DNA of 64,000 bases from Terrimicrobiaceae bacterium (GTDB lineage Bacteria; Verrucomicrobiota; Verrucomicrobiia; Chthoniobacterales; Terrimicrobiaceae). Numbering within the stretch: position 1 is the first letter of the stretch; every line of letters begins with the position of its first letter. Below, in pieces: positions 54,261 through 64,000 of the stretch. The notes under the pieces were generated by a model, which was given only the letters and a program-made list of their open reading frames with translations, searched no databases and was not told the DNA's origin. The DNA lies in contig JAGYIV010000012.1 of the NCBI GenBank assembly GCA_018402345.1, positions 245,813 to 309,812 on the forward strand, given 5' to 3'. A program made the translations under genes and the position numbers.

Positions 54261-54318
54261 ACGTTGTTTCAGGGTTTTCCTTGTTGAAGGGGAGTGGCGA
54301 GCGGAAAATGCCCATGAG

Positions 54319-56172
54319 ATGAAGACCGCTCGTCAAGCCATTCCCCAGACAGGCACGCCCGTTGCAAACAATCCGTCGATTCTTTCGTGGGTCGAGGAGG
54401 TCGCTGGGCTTGCGAACCCCTCTGCGATCCACTGGTGCGATGGATCGCCCGCCGAGGACAATGCGATGCGCGAGGCGATAGTGGCATCCGGCGCTGGAGT
54501 GTGGTTGAATCCGAAGATTCGCCCGAACTCGCTGCTGGTGCGGAGCGACCCGAGGGATGTCGCCCGTGTCGAGGAGCGCACGTTCATTTGCTCACGATCA
54601 AAAAAGGACGCCGGGCCGACAAACAATTGGGAGGCGCCGGAGATCATGAGATCCCGCCTCAAGTCGCTCTTCTCGGGCTGCATGAAGGGTCGCACGATGT
54701 ATGTGATCCCCTTCAGCATGGGACCGGTCGGTTCACCGATATCGAAATACGGCATCGAGATTTCAGACAGTCCGTATGTGGTCGCCAACATGCGGATCAT
54801 GACACGAGTCGATTTGCATGTTTACGACTGGATCGAGCGGAGCGGAGGATTTGTGAAATGCCTCCACTCGGTGGGGTGCCCTCTTGAGGATGGGCAACAG
54901 GATGTGGCATGGCCGTGCAATCCCGAGCAGACCTATATCACCCACTTTCCCGAGGACCGGGTGATCATGAGTTTCGGTTCGGGATATGGCGGCAACGCGT
55001 TGCTTGGAAAAAAATGCTTCGCCCTGAGGATCGCCTCAGCCATGGCCCGCGACGAGGGGTGGATGGCCGAGCACATGCTGGTCATGGGGGTGAAGTCGCC
55101 CGACGGCGAGAAGAGTTACGTGACTGCCGCGTTCCCCAGTGCCTGCGGGAAGACGAATTTCGCCATGATGGTGCCTCCGGCGCACATGCGCGGGGAGGGA
55201 TGGGAGATCACGTGTGTCGGGGATGACATCGCTTGGATCAAGCCGGGCTCCGACGGGCGCCTGCGTGCGATCAACCCGGAGGCCGGCTTTTTCGGCGTCG
55301 CGCCCGGCACGTCGTATGGAAGCAACCCGATCGCGATGGATTCGATCAAGTGCGATACGATTTTCACGAATGTCGCCCTGACCGATGAGGGGGACGTGTG
55401 GTGGGAGGGAATGACCAAGGAGCCGCCGGCGCACTTGGTTGATTGGCTTGGGAGGGACTGGTCGCCAGGCATGCTGGATGGGGGCGGCAAGGCGGTTCTT
55501 AGCAGCCACCCGAACAGTCGCTTCACCGCGCCGATCAGGAATTGCCCAGTGATCGATCCTGACTTTGAAAATCCCGAGGGCGTGCCCGTGAGCGCGATTG
55601 TCTTCGGCGGACGCCGCTCGACCACGATGCCCTTGATCTGCCAGGCCTTCAACTGGTCGCACGGCGTCTATCTCGGGGCCATGATGGGGTCTGAGACCAC
55701 GGCCGCCGCCGCGGGATCGGTGGGCCAAGTGCGCCGCGACCCGATGGCGATGCTGCCTTTCTGCGGCTACAACATGGGGGACTATTTCACCCACTGGCTT
55801 GAGATGCGGAAGCTCGTCAAATACGTGCCGCGTATTTTTCATGTGAACTGGTTCCGGAAAAATGAAAAAGGCGAGTATCTCTGGCCCGGCTTTGGCGACA
55901 ACGCCCGCATCCTTGCTTGGATCGTCAATCGGTGCCGGTTAGGCGCCCACGCACTGGAGACCTCGATCGGGTGGCTGCCGGACTACGATGATCTCGACAT
56001 GCACGGCATCGAAGAGTCCGTGACACCGCAATTGTTCGCTCAGGCGCAAACCATCGACACTGCCGAGTGGCACCGCGAGTTGCTGCTGCAGGACGAGCTG
56101 TTCATCAAGCTCTACAGCGATCTGCCGAAGGAAATCATCTTCCAGCGCGAGTTGCTCATGTCGCGACTGTAG
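54319..56172 (+). CDS. pckG: Phosphoenolpyruvate carboxykinase (GTP)
   Basis: The ATG at 54319 gives 617 residues. GTP-type PEPCK motifs: [13 protein letters not shown] (P-loop with reactive C276), the [11 protein letters not shown] metal site, [15 protein letters not shown] and [14 protein letters not shown]. It converts oxaloacetate to PEP in gluconeogenesis. An upstream in-frame extension overlaps the amidase and is rejected. The last 17 bp overlap the convergent antiporter gene. Confidence 0.96.
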   Translation: MKTARQAIPQTGTPVANNPSILSWVEEVAGLANPSAIHWCDGSPAEDNAMREAIVASGAGVWLNPKIRPNSLLVRSDPRDVARVEERTFICSRSKKDAGPTNNWEAPEIMRSRLKSLFSGCMKGRTMYVIPFSMGPVGSPISKYGIEISDSPYVVANMRIMTRVDLHVYDWIERSGGFVKCLHSVGCPLEDGQQDVAWPCNPEQTYITHFPEDRVIMSFGSGYGGNALLGKKCFALRIASAMARDEGWMAEHMLVMGVKSPDGEKSYVTAAFPSACGKTNFAMMVPPAHMRGEGWEITCVGDDIAWIKPGSDGRLRAINPEAGFFGVAPGTSYGSNPIAMDSIKCDTIFTNVALTDEGDVWWEGMTKEPPAHLVDWLGRDWSPGMLDGGGKAVLSSHPNSRFTAPIRNCPVIDPDFENPEGVPVSAIVFGGRRSTTMPLICQAFNWSHGVYLGAMMGSETTAAAAGSVGQVRRDPMAMLPFCGYNMGDYFTHWLEMRKLVKYVPRIFHVNWFRKNEKGEYLWPGFGDNARILAWIVNRCRLGAHALETSIGWLPDYDDLDMHGIEESVTPQLFAQAQTIDTAEWHRELLLQDELFIKLYSDLPKEIIFQRELLMSRL

Positions 56173-57733
56173 CGGGTGGCGGCGGAGGATTCTCCTCCGC
56201 ATCGAGCCACTCGATGAATCTGCGGGCCGAGGCGATCGAGTTCATGATCGGGATTCCCCCCAGCTTGCGCACGCGCTCGGCATCCGAGGCCTCGAACACG
56301 CGGGCCAGAATCGGGATGCCGTGGACTCGTTGCAGAACCTTCTCGGCATCCGCAACGCGGCGCATCGAGCACAGAATCGCCTTTGCGTGGCCCGCTCCGG
56401 CCGCGTCGAGCACATGGCGTTCCGAGCCGCATCCGAGCACGCAACGGATATCCATTTGCTCGAGCTGGGAAACAACCGCCGGGTCGTCATCCACCACGAC
56501 CACCTTGTGACCAGCAGTGGTGAGTTCCTTGAGAACCCAGCGACCGGCGGCACCGAATCCGAGCATGACGATGTGGCCGCGGGCTCTGAGTTTCGCATTC
56601 GTGCGGCGGCGGATCGGCAGGGCGTGGAGAATCCACGAGGTCACGTGACCGGTGGCAAGGAAGGGCGTAGGCATCATGCTGATGGCGGCTACCATCGCCA
56701 CAAGGCCGAATGTCTGCGGGTCGATCTGGCCCGATTCCAGCGATGTCAGGGCAATGACGAGACCGATTTCTCCGGCCTGGCCGAGGAGGAGTCCGCATTC
56801 GATGGCCGGGCGCGCGGTGAGTCCGCATTTCCGGGCGATCAGCGAGGCTAGGAGTGGTCGGCCGATAACAATGATGGCAACAAGTCCAGTCGCCAGGGGC
56901 CATTTGGAGAAATCGGGGACGCTTGAAAAGTAGCCCAGCACGACAAAGAAGAGCGCGGTGAAGAAGTCGCTCAACCCCGCGATTTGAACACGCAAGAGCC
57001 CGCTTGTTGGAAATCTCGAAATCGCGATGCCGGCGGCAAAAGCACCCACAACCAGCGGCAGTCCAAAAAAGGACGCTGTCCCGACAAGGGAGAACAGCAT
57101 GGCGAGCATGAGGATGAGGAGTGTTTCCTCGCTTGGCCTCAGGGTGGAAACGACCCAGGGGATGATGAATGATTGCAGGAGGCGGGATGCGCCGAGGAGA
57201 AGAAGTGATCCAGCGATCGCAGCGGGAGCGCCCTGCCAGCCACCGTGAACGGCGTGGAGCAGAACAAGAAGACCGACGAGCAGGAAGTCCTGGACGATCT
57301 GGACGGCGGTCACGAGGCGTCCGAAGGGTTCGAGTGTCTGGCTGAGGCGGCGGAGTTGGCGCAGGGCGACGATCGTGGAGGATCCCGCCAGCGCGCAGGC
57401 GATGATTGTCGCGGTGGTGGCGTCGATGCCGTTATAGGTAGACCACAGAAACACCGCGATCGCTGTGGCGACCATTGGCAGGAGAGTCAGGGAGAGCACG
57501 GGAAGGGGGCCGCTCCGGAGGCGTTGGGGGTTGAGTTCCGCCCCGGCGAGGAACATGAGCATCGCGACTCCCAGTTGAAGGGCGCCTGCGGTGATTTCGG
57601 TGTCGGTGTCGAGTTGGGCAAATCCGAGGACCCAGCCACCGATCAAGTAAAGCGGGATCAGCGGCATGCCGGTCAGACGCGACACGGCGCAACCTAGGGC
57701 AGCGACGAAGAGGATAATGCCGATGGCTGTCAT
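56156..57733 (-). CDS. CPA2-family cation:proton antiporter with TrkA-N domain
   Basis: The 525-residue protein has about 12 hydrophobic segments of the Kef/NapA type ([55 protein letters not shown]) and a C-terminal nucleotide-binding RCK domain ([35 protein letters not shown]). It probably exchanges K+ or Na+ for H+. Its start overlaps the stop of a second, related antiporter gene (ATGA at 57730-57733). Confidence 0.88.
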   Translation of the reverse strand: MTAIGIILFVAALGCAVSRLTGMPLIPLYLIGGWVLGFAQLDTDTEITAGALQLGVAMLMFLAGAELNPQRLRSGPLPVLSLTLLPMVATAIAVFLWSTYNGIDATTATIIACALAGSSTIVALRQLRRLSQTLEPFGRLVTAVQIVQDFLLVGLLVLLHAVHGGWQGAPAAIAGSLLLLGASRLLQSFIIPWVVSTLRPSEETLLILMLAMLFSLVGTASFFGLPLVVGAFAAGIAISRFPTSGLLRVQIAGLSDFFTALFFVVLGYFSSVPDFSKWPLATGLVAIIVIGRPLLASLIARKCGLTARPAIECGLLLGQAGEIGLVIALTSLESGQIDPQTFGLVAMVAAISMMPTPFLATGHVTSWILHALPIRRRTNAKLRARGHIVMLGFGAAGRWVLKELTTAGHKVVVVDDDPAVVSQLEQMDIRCVLGCGSERHVLDAAGAGHAKAILCSMRRVADAEKVLQRVHGIPILARVFEASDAERVRKLGGIPIMNSIASARRFIEWLDAEENPPPPPATVAT

Positions 57734-59361
57734 TGGCCGATTAATCCCAGTTTTTTGAGTTCGATTGTTTGCAGGGCGACGCCATCCACTTTCGGCACGA
57801 GCAGGAAGCGTGTGTCCATGGCGATGAGGTTTTCAGTGGCCGAGAGGTCCATGACATTGGCTACGCAAGGCACACCGGCCATGCGGCAGCGGTAGGCGAG
57901 CAGGTCGTTGGTTTCCTCGATTTGAAGGGCGGTGATCAGCATGTGTGCATCCTTGAGGCCGGCCTCCTCAAGGGTTGCGGGATCTCCGGCGTCGCCGAGA
58001 AGTGTTTCGCAGCCGATGCCCGCGAGTTTGTTCGGGTCGATATCCACAGCGAGGACGCGGTGTCCGCGCTCGCCGAGGAGCTGCACGATGGCGCGCCCAA
58101 GCGAGTTGCCCCCCACGACAATGAAGTGTCCAGTCGGGTGGCGTGATTCGTGGGGAGCGTCTTCGGTGGCGGGTCGGCCGAAGAGGGACAGGATGCGGGT
58201 GGATTTGATCAGGCGGTAAAGCTGCTCATTGTAAATGATCATGTAGGCCGAGACCGTGATGGTCACCAGGCCGACGAGAGCGGTGATGGAAAGGATGGAT
58301 TGATCGATCAGGCCCGCCCGGACTCCCATGGCGACAAGGATGAAAGAGAATTCGCTGATTTGAGCCACGGTCACAGCGGTGAAAAAAGATGTCCGTTGGC
58401 CGTAACCCATTCGCAGAATCAGAAAGATGAAAATGACGGGGTTTCCGATAATGACAAAAAGGGAGAGGAGGGCGACGGTGCCCGAGTGCGCAAGGGCCGA
58501 GGCGAGTTCCATTTTGACGCCAAGGGAGACAAAGAAGATTGCGATGAAAAAATTCATCAACGGGTGCACACGCCGCCGCAGGTCCTGATTGTAGGGAAGT
58601 TGGGCAAGGCTCAATCCGGCAAGGAAAGCACCGATTTCCAGCGAAAGGCCGAAAAGTTCCGCAAGAAGGACAATGAAAAAGCACCAAGAAAGACTCCAGA
58701 TGACATTTGTTTCCGGAGAGCGTGCGGCCCAGGCAAAGGGGGCGGGCAGAATCCAGCGGGCAGCGACAAGGACAACGACCAGCAATGCGGTGACTCCGCC
58801 GAAGGCTTTTGCGATATTCACGGCAATCGTCGGGCCGTTCATCGACTCGCTGCCGAGTCCGGCAAGTAAGGTGAGCATGACGATGGCAACCAGGTCCTGG
58901 ACGAGAAAAATGCCGACAGCGATCCTGCCATACAGGGTGTCCATCTCGTGTTTCTCATCCAAGAGCTTCACGACAACCACGGTGCTGCTAAAGGTGAGAG
59001 CTGTTGCGAGAAATGCCGACTCCATCCAGGTAAAGCCAAGAAGCAGGCAGAGCAACCAGCCGATGACGGCGGTGAATACAACCTGACCGATTCCTGCAAC
59101 GAGGGCGACTTTGCCGACATCGCGTATTTTATCCAGGCTGAGTTCCAGGCCCACGATGAAGAGGAGGAGGACGATGCCCGTCTCGGCGATGAGTTCCAGG
59201 GCGTGGGAGAGTTCGACGAGTCCGGTCAGCGGTCCGATAAACAGGCCCGCTAGGAGATAGGCCACAATGGTTGGCATGCGAATCCACCCCGCCGCCACGG
59301 AAAAAACCGCTCCGGCGAGCACCATGAATCCCAGGCTTCGCAAAAAATCCACATCGGCCAC
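57730..59361 (-). CDS. CPA2-family cation:proton antiporter with TrkA-N domain (second)
   Basis: The 543-residue protein has the same layout as its neighbour: TGIVLLLFIVGLELSLDKIR, LAGLSLAQLPYNQDLRRRV, many TM segments, then the RCK domain (HFIVVGGNSLGRAIVQLLGE, VLAVDIDPNKLAGIGCETLL). It resembles KefB/YbaL-type transporters. The two overlapping genes may form a heteromeric pair, or result from an old duplication; they are well diverged. Confidence 0.88.
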   Translation of the reverse strand: MADVDFLRSLGFMVLAGAVFSVAAGWIRMPTIVAYLLAGLFIGPLTGLVELSHALELIAETGIVLLLFIVGLELSLDKIRDVGKVALVAGIGQVVFTAVIGWLLCLLLGFTWMESAFLATALTFSSTVVVVKLLDEKHEMDTLYGRIAVGIFLVQDLVAIVMLTLLAGLGSESMNGPTIAVNIAKAFGGVTALLVVVLVAARWILPAPFAWAARSPETNVIWSLSWCFFIVLLAELFGLSLEIGAFLAGLSLAQLPYNQDLRRRVHPLMNFFIAIFFVSLGVKMELASALAHSGTVALLSLFVIIGNPVIFIFLILRMGYGQRTSFFTAVTVAQISEFSFILVAMGVRAGLIDQSILSITALVGLVTITVSAYMIIYNEQLYRLIKSTRILSLFGRPATEDAPHESRHPTGHFIVVGGNSLGRAIVQLLGERGHRVLAVDIDPNKLAGIGCETLLGDAGDPATLEEAGLKDAHMLITALQIEETNDLLAYRCRMAGVPCVANVMDLSATENLIAMDTRFLLVPKVDGVALQTIELKKLGLIGQ

Positions 59362-59450
59362 CCAGTTTGTCTACCCGCCGGAGCGGCGGCGGGCAAGGTC
59401 AGGGCGAAGCGGGCTTTCCCGAGGGCGGTGGTTCCGGGTAGTGTGTGCGG

Positions 59451-59861
59451 ATGGTTGAAATCTCGATCCGCTATCTGGGCGACCTCCGTTGCGAGGCCTG
59501 TCACGAACCCTCCGGTAATGTGCTGATCACCGATGCGCCGGTGGACAACGAAGGGAAAGGCGAGGCATTCTCGCCCACAGACCTTGCTGCGACGTCGCTT
59601 GGCACATGCATGCTCACGATCATGGGAATCGTTGCGCGGCGCCATGGGATCGATCTCGGCGAGACCACGGTCAAGGTCGTGAAGGAAATGTCCGCAAAGC
59701 CACCTCGCCGGATCGGGCGGTTGACGATTGTCTTCACGATTCCGCTGGCGGCAGACCATCCCAAGCGCGCGCTGCTTGAAAAGGCGGCGTGCGGATGTCC
59801 GGTGCACCTGAGTTTGCATCCGGATGTCGCGCAGGATATCCGCTTCGACTGGGTCGGGTAG
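59451..59861 (+). CDS. OsmC/Ohr-family protein
   Basis: The ATG at 59451 gives 136 residues. OsmC fold motifs: AFSPTDLAATSLGTCMLTIM with C53, and EKAACGCPVHLSL with C114 and C116. OsmC/Ohr proteins reduce organic hydroperoxides using two cysteines. The pair C53/C116 matches the usual positions; C114 is extra. It is divergent from the antiporter operon. Confidence 0.88.
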   Translation: MVEISIRYLGDLRCEACHEPSGNVLITDAPVDNEGKGEAFSPTDLAATSLGTCMLTIMGIVARRHGIDLGETTVKVVKEMSAKPPRRIGRLTIVFTIPLAADHPKRALLEKAACGCPVHLSLHPDVAQDIRFDWVG

Positions 59862-59885
59862 TGCGGTTGCCGGACTGGGGGGGAT

Positions 59886-60821
59886 TTATTTTTTGGCAAG
59901 CCTCCGGCGGCGCAGGAGGACAACGACGATGCCGCCGGCGGTGACGAGCGACATGAGCCAGGTGGACGGCTCCGGCACGGAAGCGGAGACGAGCGAAGAT
60001 TCAGCGAGCATGTAGCCGAGGTCTTGGAGAATGCCGAGTTCGATGGCGCTGAGGGTGCGGATGCTAGGGCCGGTGGAAACGGCATGGTTCATGAGTTTTT
60101 TGTTCGCTCCCGTGAAGTAGGTCGTGTCGAGGTGGGCGACCGAGCTGCCGCTTGACCATGGGGAGGGCGTGTAAAGCGGGACGAGACCACCAAAGGCGGC
60201 GACGGCATTTGGTCCGCCGAAATAGAGTCCCCCGTTTCCGCCGGTAAGGTTGGTGTTGTAGGAAGTGTCCCAGAGGTAGGTGCCGTTGCTGACCGCGGCA
60301 TTGCCGTTGGAATCGACAACGAAGTCGTCAAATGCCGACCAGTAGGTCTGGGTGTGGCTGGGGGCCGAGCTGATGAGCGACAAGAACCCGAAGGCATGGA
60401 GGAGTTCGTGCATGGCGACGGCCTTGAAGTCGTAGTATCCGGCGGAGATCGAGTCGTCGGTGTCCCAGTTGTGATAGAAATTCCAGTTGATCGTGCCGTC
60501 CGCGGTTGTCCCGTTTTGATCGATGCCCGTTTGAATTTTGCGCTGCGCCGTGGTCTTGTTGAACCCGGATGCGGTGGAAATCGAGCTGCCCGCCGAGGCG
60601 AGCGTGCCATCATTTGAGCTGTAGCCTGTGACATCAAACGTGAGGGTCACCGGCGAGGAGACGATCAGGTAGTCGGCCAGGGTGTTGGCGGCGGAGTTGA
60701 GGGCGGCCTTGCTGCTATCCGTCCAGTAGTTGGCCCCTGCGCCGTATTGGAAGTCGAAGACAATGCCCGCGCGCGCGGCGAGCGGGATGAGCACAAGAAG
60801 CAGCAGGACATTGAATCGCAC
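59886..60821 (-). CDS. PEP-CTERM-anchored zinc metalloprotease-like protein
   Basis: The GTG at 60821 gives a direct signal peptide (RFNVLLLLVLIPLAARAG); a TTG at 60920 opens a longer frame. The ~311-residue protein has HELLHAFGF (HExxH zinc site) in its middle and a C-terminal PEP-CTERM sorting signal: VPEPSTWLM, a hydrophobic helix and RRRRLAKK. It should be exported and processed by an exosortase. Family resembles NF038122-like metalloproteases, tentatively. Confidence 0.8.
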   Translation of the reverse strand: MRFNVLLLLVLIPLAARAGIVFDFQYGAGANYWTDSSKAALNSAANTLADYLIVSSPVTLTFDVTGYSSNDGTLASAGSSISTASGFNKTTAQRKIQTGIDQNGTTADGTINWNFYHNWDTDDSISAGYYDFKAVAMHELLHAFGFLSLISSAPSHTQTYWSAFDDFVVDSNGNAAVSNGTYLWDTSYNTNLTGGNGGLYFGGPNAVAAFGGLVPLYTPSPWSSGSSVAHLDTTYFTGANKKLMNHAVSTGPSIRTLSAIELGILQDLGYMLAESSLVSASVPEPSTWLMSLVTAGGIVVVLLRRRRLAKK

Positions 60822-60980
60822 GGGAGGAGAGTGTGCGGTTGTGTATTGCCGGTCGAGCAAATCAGCCGCATCAAGGAACAAGGCGGTGGGACATTTGCGG
60901 GGGGAGTGAACATTTTTCAAAAAAAGGCCGCGCGGGCATTTTCAGAGCGCCCTGTGGCGCGTAGGTTGGACGGTGACACG

Positions 60981-61409
60981 ATGACAGTTTCCAAGCCCAT
61001 TCCGTTTGAAGCGCGCGCGAGCCTGCGGATTCCGTTGGTGTCGGCGAATGTGCAGGCTGGGTTTCCGTCGCCTGCGGACGACCACATGGAGCGCTCGCTG
61101 GACTTGAACGAGCATCTGGTGAAAAACCCGGCATCGACCTTCTTCGTGCGTGTGCAGGGGGACTCGATGCGCGATGCGGGAATCTCCGCCGGGGACATCC
61201 TGGTGGTCGACCGTTCGGTCGAGGCAGGGGATCGGCAGATCGTGGTGGCGATGCTCGACGGCGAATTCACGGTGAAGCGGTTGCGCAAGCGGGGCGGCGG
61301 GGTTTTTCTCGAGGCCGAGAACAATGCGTATCCGCCGATCGCGGTGGGGGAGAATCAGGAGCTTGTGATCTGGGGAGCGGTGACCTTCGTGATCCACCAA
61401 CCAAGATGA
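60981..61409 (+). CDS. umuD: UmuD-like SOS protein (LexA-type serine protease fold)
   Basis: The 142-residue protein shows the self-cleavage site A26-G27 (VQAGFPSPADD), the catalytic S62 (QGDSMRDAGI) and K99 (GEFTVKR). RecA-stimulated cleavage gives UmuD', the partner of polymerase V. The ATG at 60981 is chosen over a long upstream extension. It overlaps umuC by 4 bp. I see no canonical CTGT-N8-ACAG LexA box upstream. Confidence 0.93.
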   Translation: MTVSKPIPFEARASLRIPLVSANVQAGFPSPADDHMERSLDLNEHLVKNPASTFFVRVQGDSMRDAGISAGDILVVDRSVEAGDRQIVVAMLDGEFTVKRLRKRGGGVFLEAENNAYPPIAVGENQELVIWGAVTFVIHQPR

Positions 61410-62671
61410 GTGCCCGGTTCGCGTTGGTTGATTGCAACAATTTCTATGCCTCGTGCGAGCGCGTGTTCGATCCGCGCCTTGTTGGCAGGCCGGTGGCGGT
61501 GTTGAGCAACAACGACGGGTGTGTGATTGCGCGGAGCGAGGAGGTGAAGCGGTTGGGGATTCCCATGGGGGCGCCCGCGCACGAGCACAAGGAGGTCTTC
61601 CGCAGGAACGGAGTGGTGGTGTTGAGTTCCAACTACGCGCTCTACGGCGACATGTCGGCGCGGGTCATGGAAACGCTGCGTCCGAATGTGCCAGCGATGG
61701 AGGTGTATTCGATCGACGAGGCGTTTCTGGCGCTTGAGGGGTGGCAGGGGGTGGAATTCGCGCGGGAGTTGAGGGCGCGCGTGCGGCAGTGGACTGGCAT
61801 CCCTGTGTCGATCGGGATCGGGCCGACCAAGACGCTTGCCAAGATCGCCAACCGGCTGGCGAAGAAGACTCCCGAGCTTGGGGGCGTGCTGGATCTCGGC
61901 ATGGTTCGCGATCTCGACGAGCTGCTCTCCGGGATTCCCTGCGGAGACATCTGGGGTATCGGGAGGCGGTTGGCGTTGCGGCTCGAGGGGTGGGGGGTGC
62001 GCACGGCGCTTGATCTCAAGCAGGCCGAGGCGGCGAGGGTGCGCAAGAGCCTTGGGGTGGTCGGCGAGCGCATCCAGCGCGAGTTGCAAGGGGTCTCCTG
62101 TCTTGCCCTCGAGGAGTTGCCCGCTCCGCGCAAGGGGATCGCCTCGGCAAAGTCATTCGGAAGGCCGGTCGAGACGCTTGTGGAGCTTGAGGAGGCGCTG
62201 GCCACCTACACTGCGCGCGCGGCAGAGAAGCTGCGGAGCGGCGGGTTGCTGGCGGGGTGCCTCCATGTGTTTGTCTCCACGAATCCGTTTTCGCGCCAGC
62301 GGCCGCAATACCATGCCGGTGCGCAGGCATGCCTCAGGGTGCCGACCAACCACACGCCACACTTGATCGACGCCGCGCTGGGCCTCCTGCGCGGGCTCTA
62401 CCGTCCGGCCTACCACTATAAGAAGACCGGTGTTTTTGTGACCGAGTTGGTGGCCGAAGGGGATCGCCAGCCCGATTTGTTCGAGGATGCCGCGGAGATT
62501 TCCCGCCGTCGGAGTGTCGATGCGCTGGTCGATGGATTGAACCGCCGCCTCGGCCGGAATGCCATTCGCTACGCCTCGATGGGGTTGGATGCGAAGTGGG
62601 CGATGCGGCAGGGAAACCGCTCCAAGCGCTTCACTACGAGCTGGGAGGAGTTGCCGGTGGCGCGGGCGTAG
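61406..62671 (+). CDS. umuC: DNA polymerase V catalytic subunit UmuC (Y family)
   Basis: The 421-residue protein begins FALVDCNNFYASCERVFDP with the first catalytic Asp, then SNNDGCVIARSEEVKRLGI, EVYSIDEAFLALEGW with the SIDE motif, and VSIGIGPTKTLAKIANRLAK. The C-terminal little-finger domain and tail (SMGLDAKWAMRQGNRSKRFT) are intact. It performs translesion synthesis with UmuD'. It is coupled to umuD (ATGA at 61406-61409). Confidence 0.95.
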   Translation: MSARFALVDCNNFYASCERVFDPRLVGRPVAVLSNNDGCVIARSEEVKRLGIPMGAPAHEHKEVFRRNGVVVLSSNYALYGDMSARVMETLRPNVPAMEVYSIDEAFLALEGWQGVEFARELRARVRQWTGIPVSIGIGPTKTLAKIANRLAKKTPELGGVLDLGMVRDLDELLSGIPCGDIWGIGRRLALRLEGWGVRTALDLKQAEAARVRKSLGVVGERIQRELQGVSCLALEELPAPRKGIASAKSFGRPVETLVELEEALATYTARAAEKLRSGGLLAGCLHVFVSTNPFSRQRPQYHAGAQACLRVPTNHTPHLIDAALGLLRGLYRPAYHYKKTGVFVTELVAEGDRQPDLFEDAAEISRRRSVDALVDGLNRRLGRNAIRYASMGLDAKWAMRQGNRSKRFTTSWEELPVARA

Positions 62672-62698
62672 GCGCGGGCGGTGTGTCCTCCCGCGCCA

Positions 62699-63634
62699 TC
62701 ACAAGCGGCTGTCACCGATAGCGGAGGTGGTGCGTCCCGCGAAGTGGAATGGTCCGGGGGGTGCCCAGCGCATGGTTTTGGAGGCATCGGCGAAGATGTA
62801 TTTCGTCTTGCTGCCGAGTTGGACGAGGATGACCTCGCGGCCGTTTATGGTTCCGCTGGAAACGAGGCAGCGGCCGGCGGCGTTGGTGAACCCGGTTTTC
62901 ATGCCGGTGTATTCAGGGGATGCGGTGAGGAGCTTATTGGTCGCCTTGAGGCGGGTGACGCGGCCGTTATTGTGGCGGAAGAGGGAGTCCTGCTTGAGCA
63001 TCATCTCGCGGAGCGCGGGCACCCTGTAGGCGTGGTAGGCGATGCGGGCGATATCGCGGGCGGTCGAGTATTGGGTGGCGGGGAGTCCGTTGCTGTTTGC
63101 AAAGCGGGAGGAGGTCGCTCCGAGGGAGGCGGCGGTCGCGGTCATTTGAGAGGCGAAGGCGGACTCCGAGCCGCTGTGATCGCGGGCAAGGGCAGCGCAG
63201 GCGTCATTGGCGCTTTTGACCATGATCGCCTCGAGGAGTTGGTGGCGGGGGTAGCGTTCGCCCACCTTGAGATTCAGTTTGATCGGTTCTGCCAGCGTTT
63301 CCGGGCGGGCGATGGTGACCATTTGGTCGAGGTTCCCGCGGCGGGCGACGAGGAGGGCGGTGAGGAGCTTCTGGGTGCTGGCGACTTGGCGGCGCGCATC
63401 GGCGTTTTTCTGGAAGAGGACCTCACCTGAGCGGGCGTCGATGAGGATCGCCGACTCGGCGTTGATCTGCGGCGCGTTTGCAGGCCAGATGGCGGGATTG
63501 CCTGCTGGAGCGGCAGCGACAGGCGGGCGGACATAGGGTTCTGCGCGGCGGACGGTGGGTTCCGTGAGTGTGGAACAAGCGGGGAGGAGAAACGCGATGG
63601 CGGCGGTGGTGGCGATCCGGAGAACGTTCGACAT
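62699..63634 (-). CDS. D-alanyl-D-alanine carboxypeptidase (PBP5-like, S11), lipoprotein
   Basis: The 311-residue protein has a lipobox-like LLPAC (C20), then the penicillin-binding motifs S86-T-Q-K89, S141-A-N143 and K246-T-G248 in expected order and spacing. It removes terminal D-alanine from peptidoglycan stems in the periplasm. The C-terminal membrane-binding domain of PBP5 is absent; the N-terminal lipid anchor may replace it. Confidence 0.9.
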   Translation of the reverse strand: MSNVLRIATTAAIAFLLPACSTLTEPTVRRAEPYVRPPVAAAPAGNPAIWPANAPQINAESAILIDARSGEVLFQKNADARRQVASTQKLLTALLVARRGNLDQMVTIARPETLAEPIKLNLKVGERYPRHQLLEAIMVKSANDACAALARDHSGSESAFASQMTATAASLGATSSRFANSNGLPATQYSTARDIARIAYHAYRVPALREMMLKQDSLFRHNNGRVTRLKATNKLLTASPEYTGMKTGFTNAAGRCLVSSGTINGREVILVQLGSKTKYIFADASKTMRWAPPGPFHFAGRTTSAIGDSRL

Positions 63635-63675
63635 GGATGCGGTCTTAGCGAATTTCGCGCTGTCGGGACAATGTT

Positions 63676-64000
63676 TTAAGGGCTTGGGGCGTTGGATTTG
63701 AGGATGGTGGGAGAGGGGGATCGAACCGGAACGGCGATGAGGGAGATGTCTTGTTCGAGATGTTTTCCCAACCCGATGTGGGAGGCGCTCTTGATCCAGT
63801 GGGTGGATTTCTCGAGTGAGGGGAGCTTCGAGATGGCGCGGTTTTCATCGATGAGGCGGATAGCTGTGGAATCGATGGCCACGGGATCGCTGCTCATGAA
63901 GAGGGTGTGGTGGTCGATGAGGAATCCGGGATTTGGAAACGGGCCGCCGGCGTATTGGAGGCGAAGGGCGTCGAGGATGGTGAGCACGATCTTGTCGTGG
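63676..64000 (-). CDS. DUF362-like protein, C-terminal end (partial)
   Basis: Only the last ~107 codons are in the window; the 5' part lies beyond 64000. The translation includes KIVLTILDALRLQYAGGP and HHTLFMSSDPVAIDSTAIRL, the pattern of DUF362 proteins (conserved Asp in SSDPVAIDS). These often have Fe-S domains, not visible here. The family call is moderate. Confidence 0.65.
   Translation of the reverse strand, partial: HDKIVLTILDALRLQYAGGPFPNPGFLIDHHTLFMSSDPVAIDSTAIRLIDENRAISKLPSLEKSTHWIKSASHIGLGKHLEQDISLIAVPVRSPSPTILKSNAPSP

Noticed and set aside
60821..60980. LexA box for umuDC
   Set aside because: No CTGT-N8-ACAG or close variant found upstream of umuD; regulation may use a different operator.

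Overview
The window looks like a chromosomal segment of a Gram-negative member of the PVC group, most likely a verrucomicrobium. The reasons are a chlamydia-like type III secretion system (T3SS) whose inner-ring protein SctD begins with an FHA domain and is followed by YscE/SctF/YscG-like genes, a PEP-CTERM-anchored protein, lpxB for lipopolysaccharide, and a high overall G+C. The species cannot be named from the sequence alone.

Layout. 1-3.8 kb is an accessory patch between two ~128-bp direct repeats: a frameshifted flavin amine oxidase, an IS4-family element with terminal inverted repeats and a 9-bp target duplication, and a nine-copy 42-bp minisatellite. 3.9-12.8 kb holds a secreted class A acid phosphatase, then a CesT-type chaperone overlapping a 2126-residue protein with a C-terminal ubiquitin-specific-protease (USP) domain, a YbjN-like protein and a small membrane protein. 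12.9-20.4 kb is a repeat-rich plastic zone: an AAA/DUF4143 ATPase between 219-bp direct repeats, an autotransporter pseudogene, a second chaperone/candidate-effector pair on the minus strand, and gene remnants. 20.4-44.3 kb is one long plus-strand T3SS cluster: sctD, YscE-like, two needle-like genes, YscG-like, sctI, a tip-like protein, an LcrH/SycD chaperone, two YopB-like and one YopD-like translocators, a CesT-like chaperone, sctC, J, K, L, N, O, P, Q, R, S, T, U and three small trailing ORFs. sctV and a gatekeeper gene are not in the window. 44.3-46.5 kb is a minus-strand three-gene envelope operon with a membrane-fusion-like protein. From 46.9 kb the content is ordinary chromosome: metY-metX, lpxB, a REP-associated transposase, tRNA-Thr, hisF-fur, an amidase, GTP-dependent PEP carboxykinase, two CPA2 antiporters, an OsmC protein, a PEP-CTERM metalloprotease, umuDC, a PBP5-like carboxypeptidase and the end of a DUF362-like gene.

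How it fits together. The T3SS genes could build a full needle complex apart from the export gate SctV. Two flanking chaperone/large-protein pairs look like cargo, one of them a candidate eukaryote-directed deubiquitinase. The length-control protein SctP carries about twenty 36-residue repeats, which is notable because SctP acts as a needle ruler. Several core genes (sctC, sctN, sctT, sctP and perhaps sctK) are each broken by apparent 1-bp indels. This is either a decaying system or, quite possibly, uncorrected sequencing error; raw reads are needed to decide.
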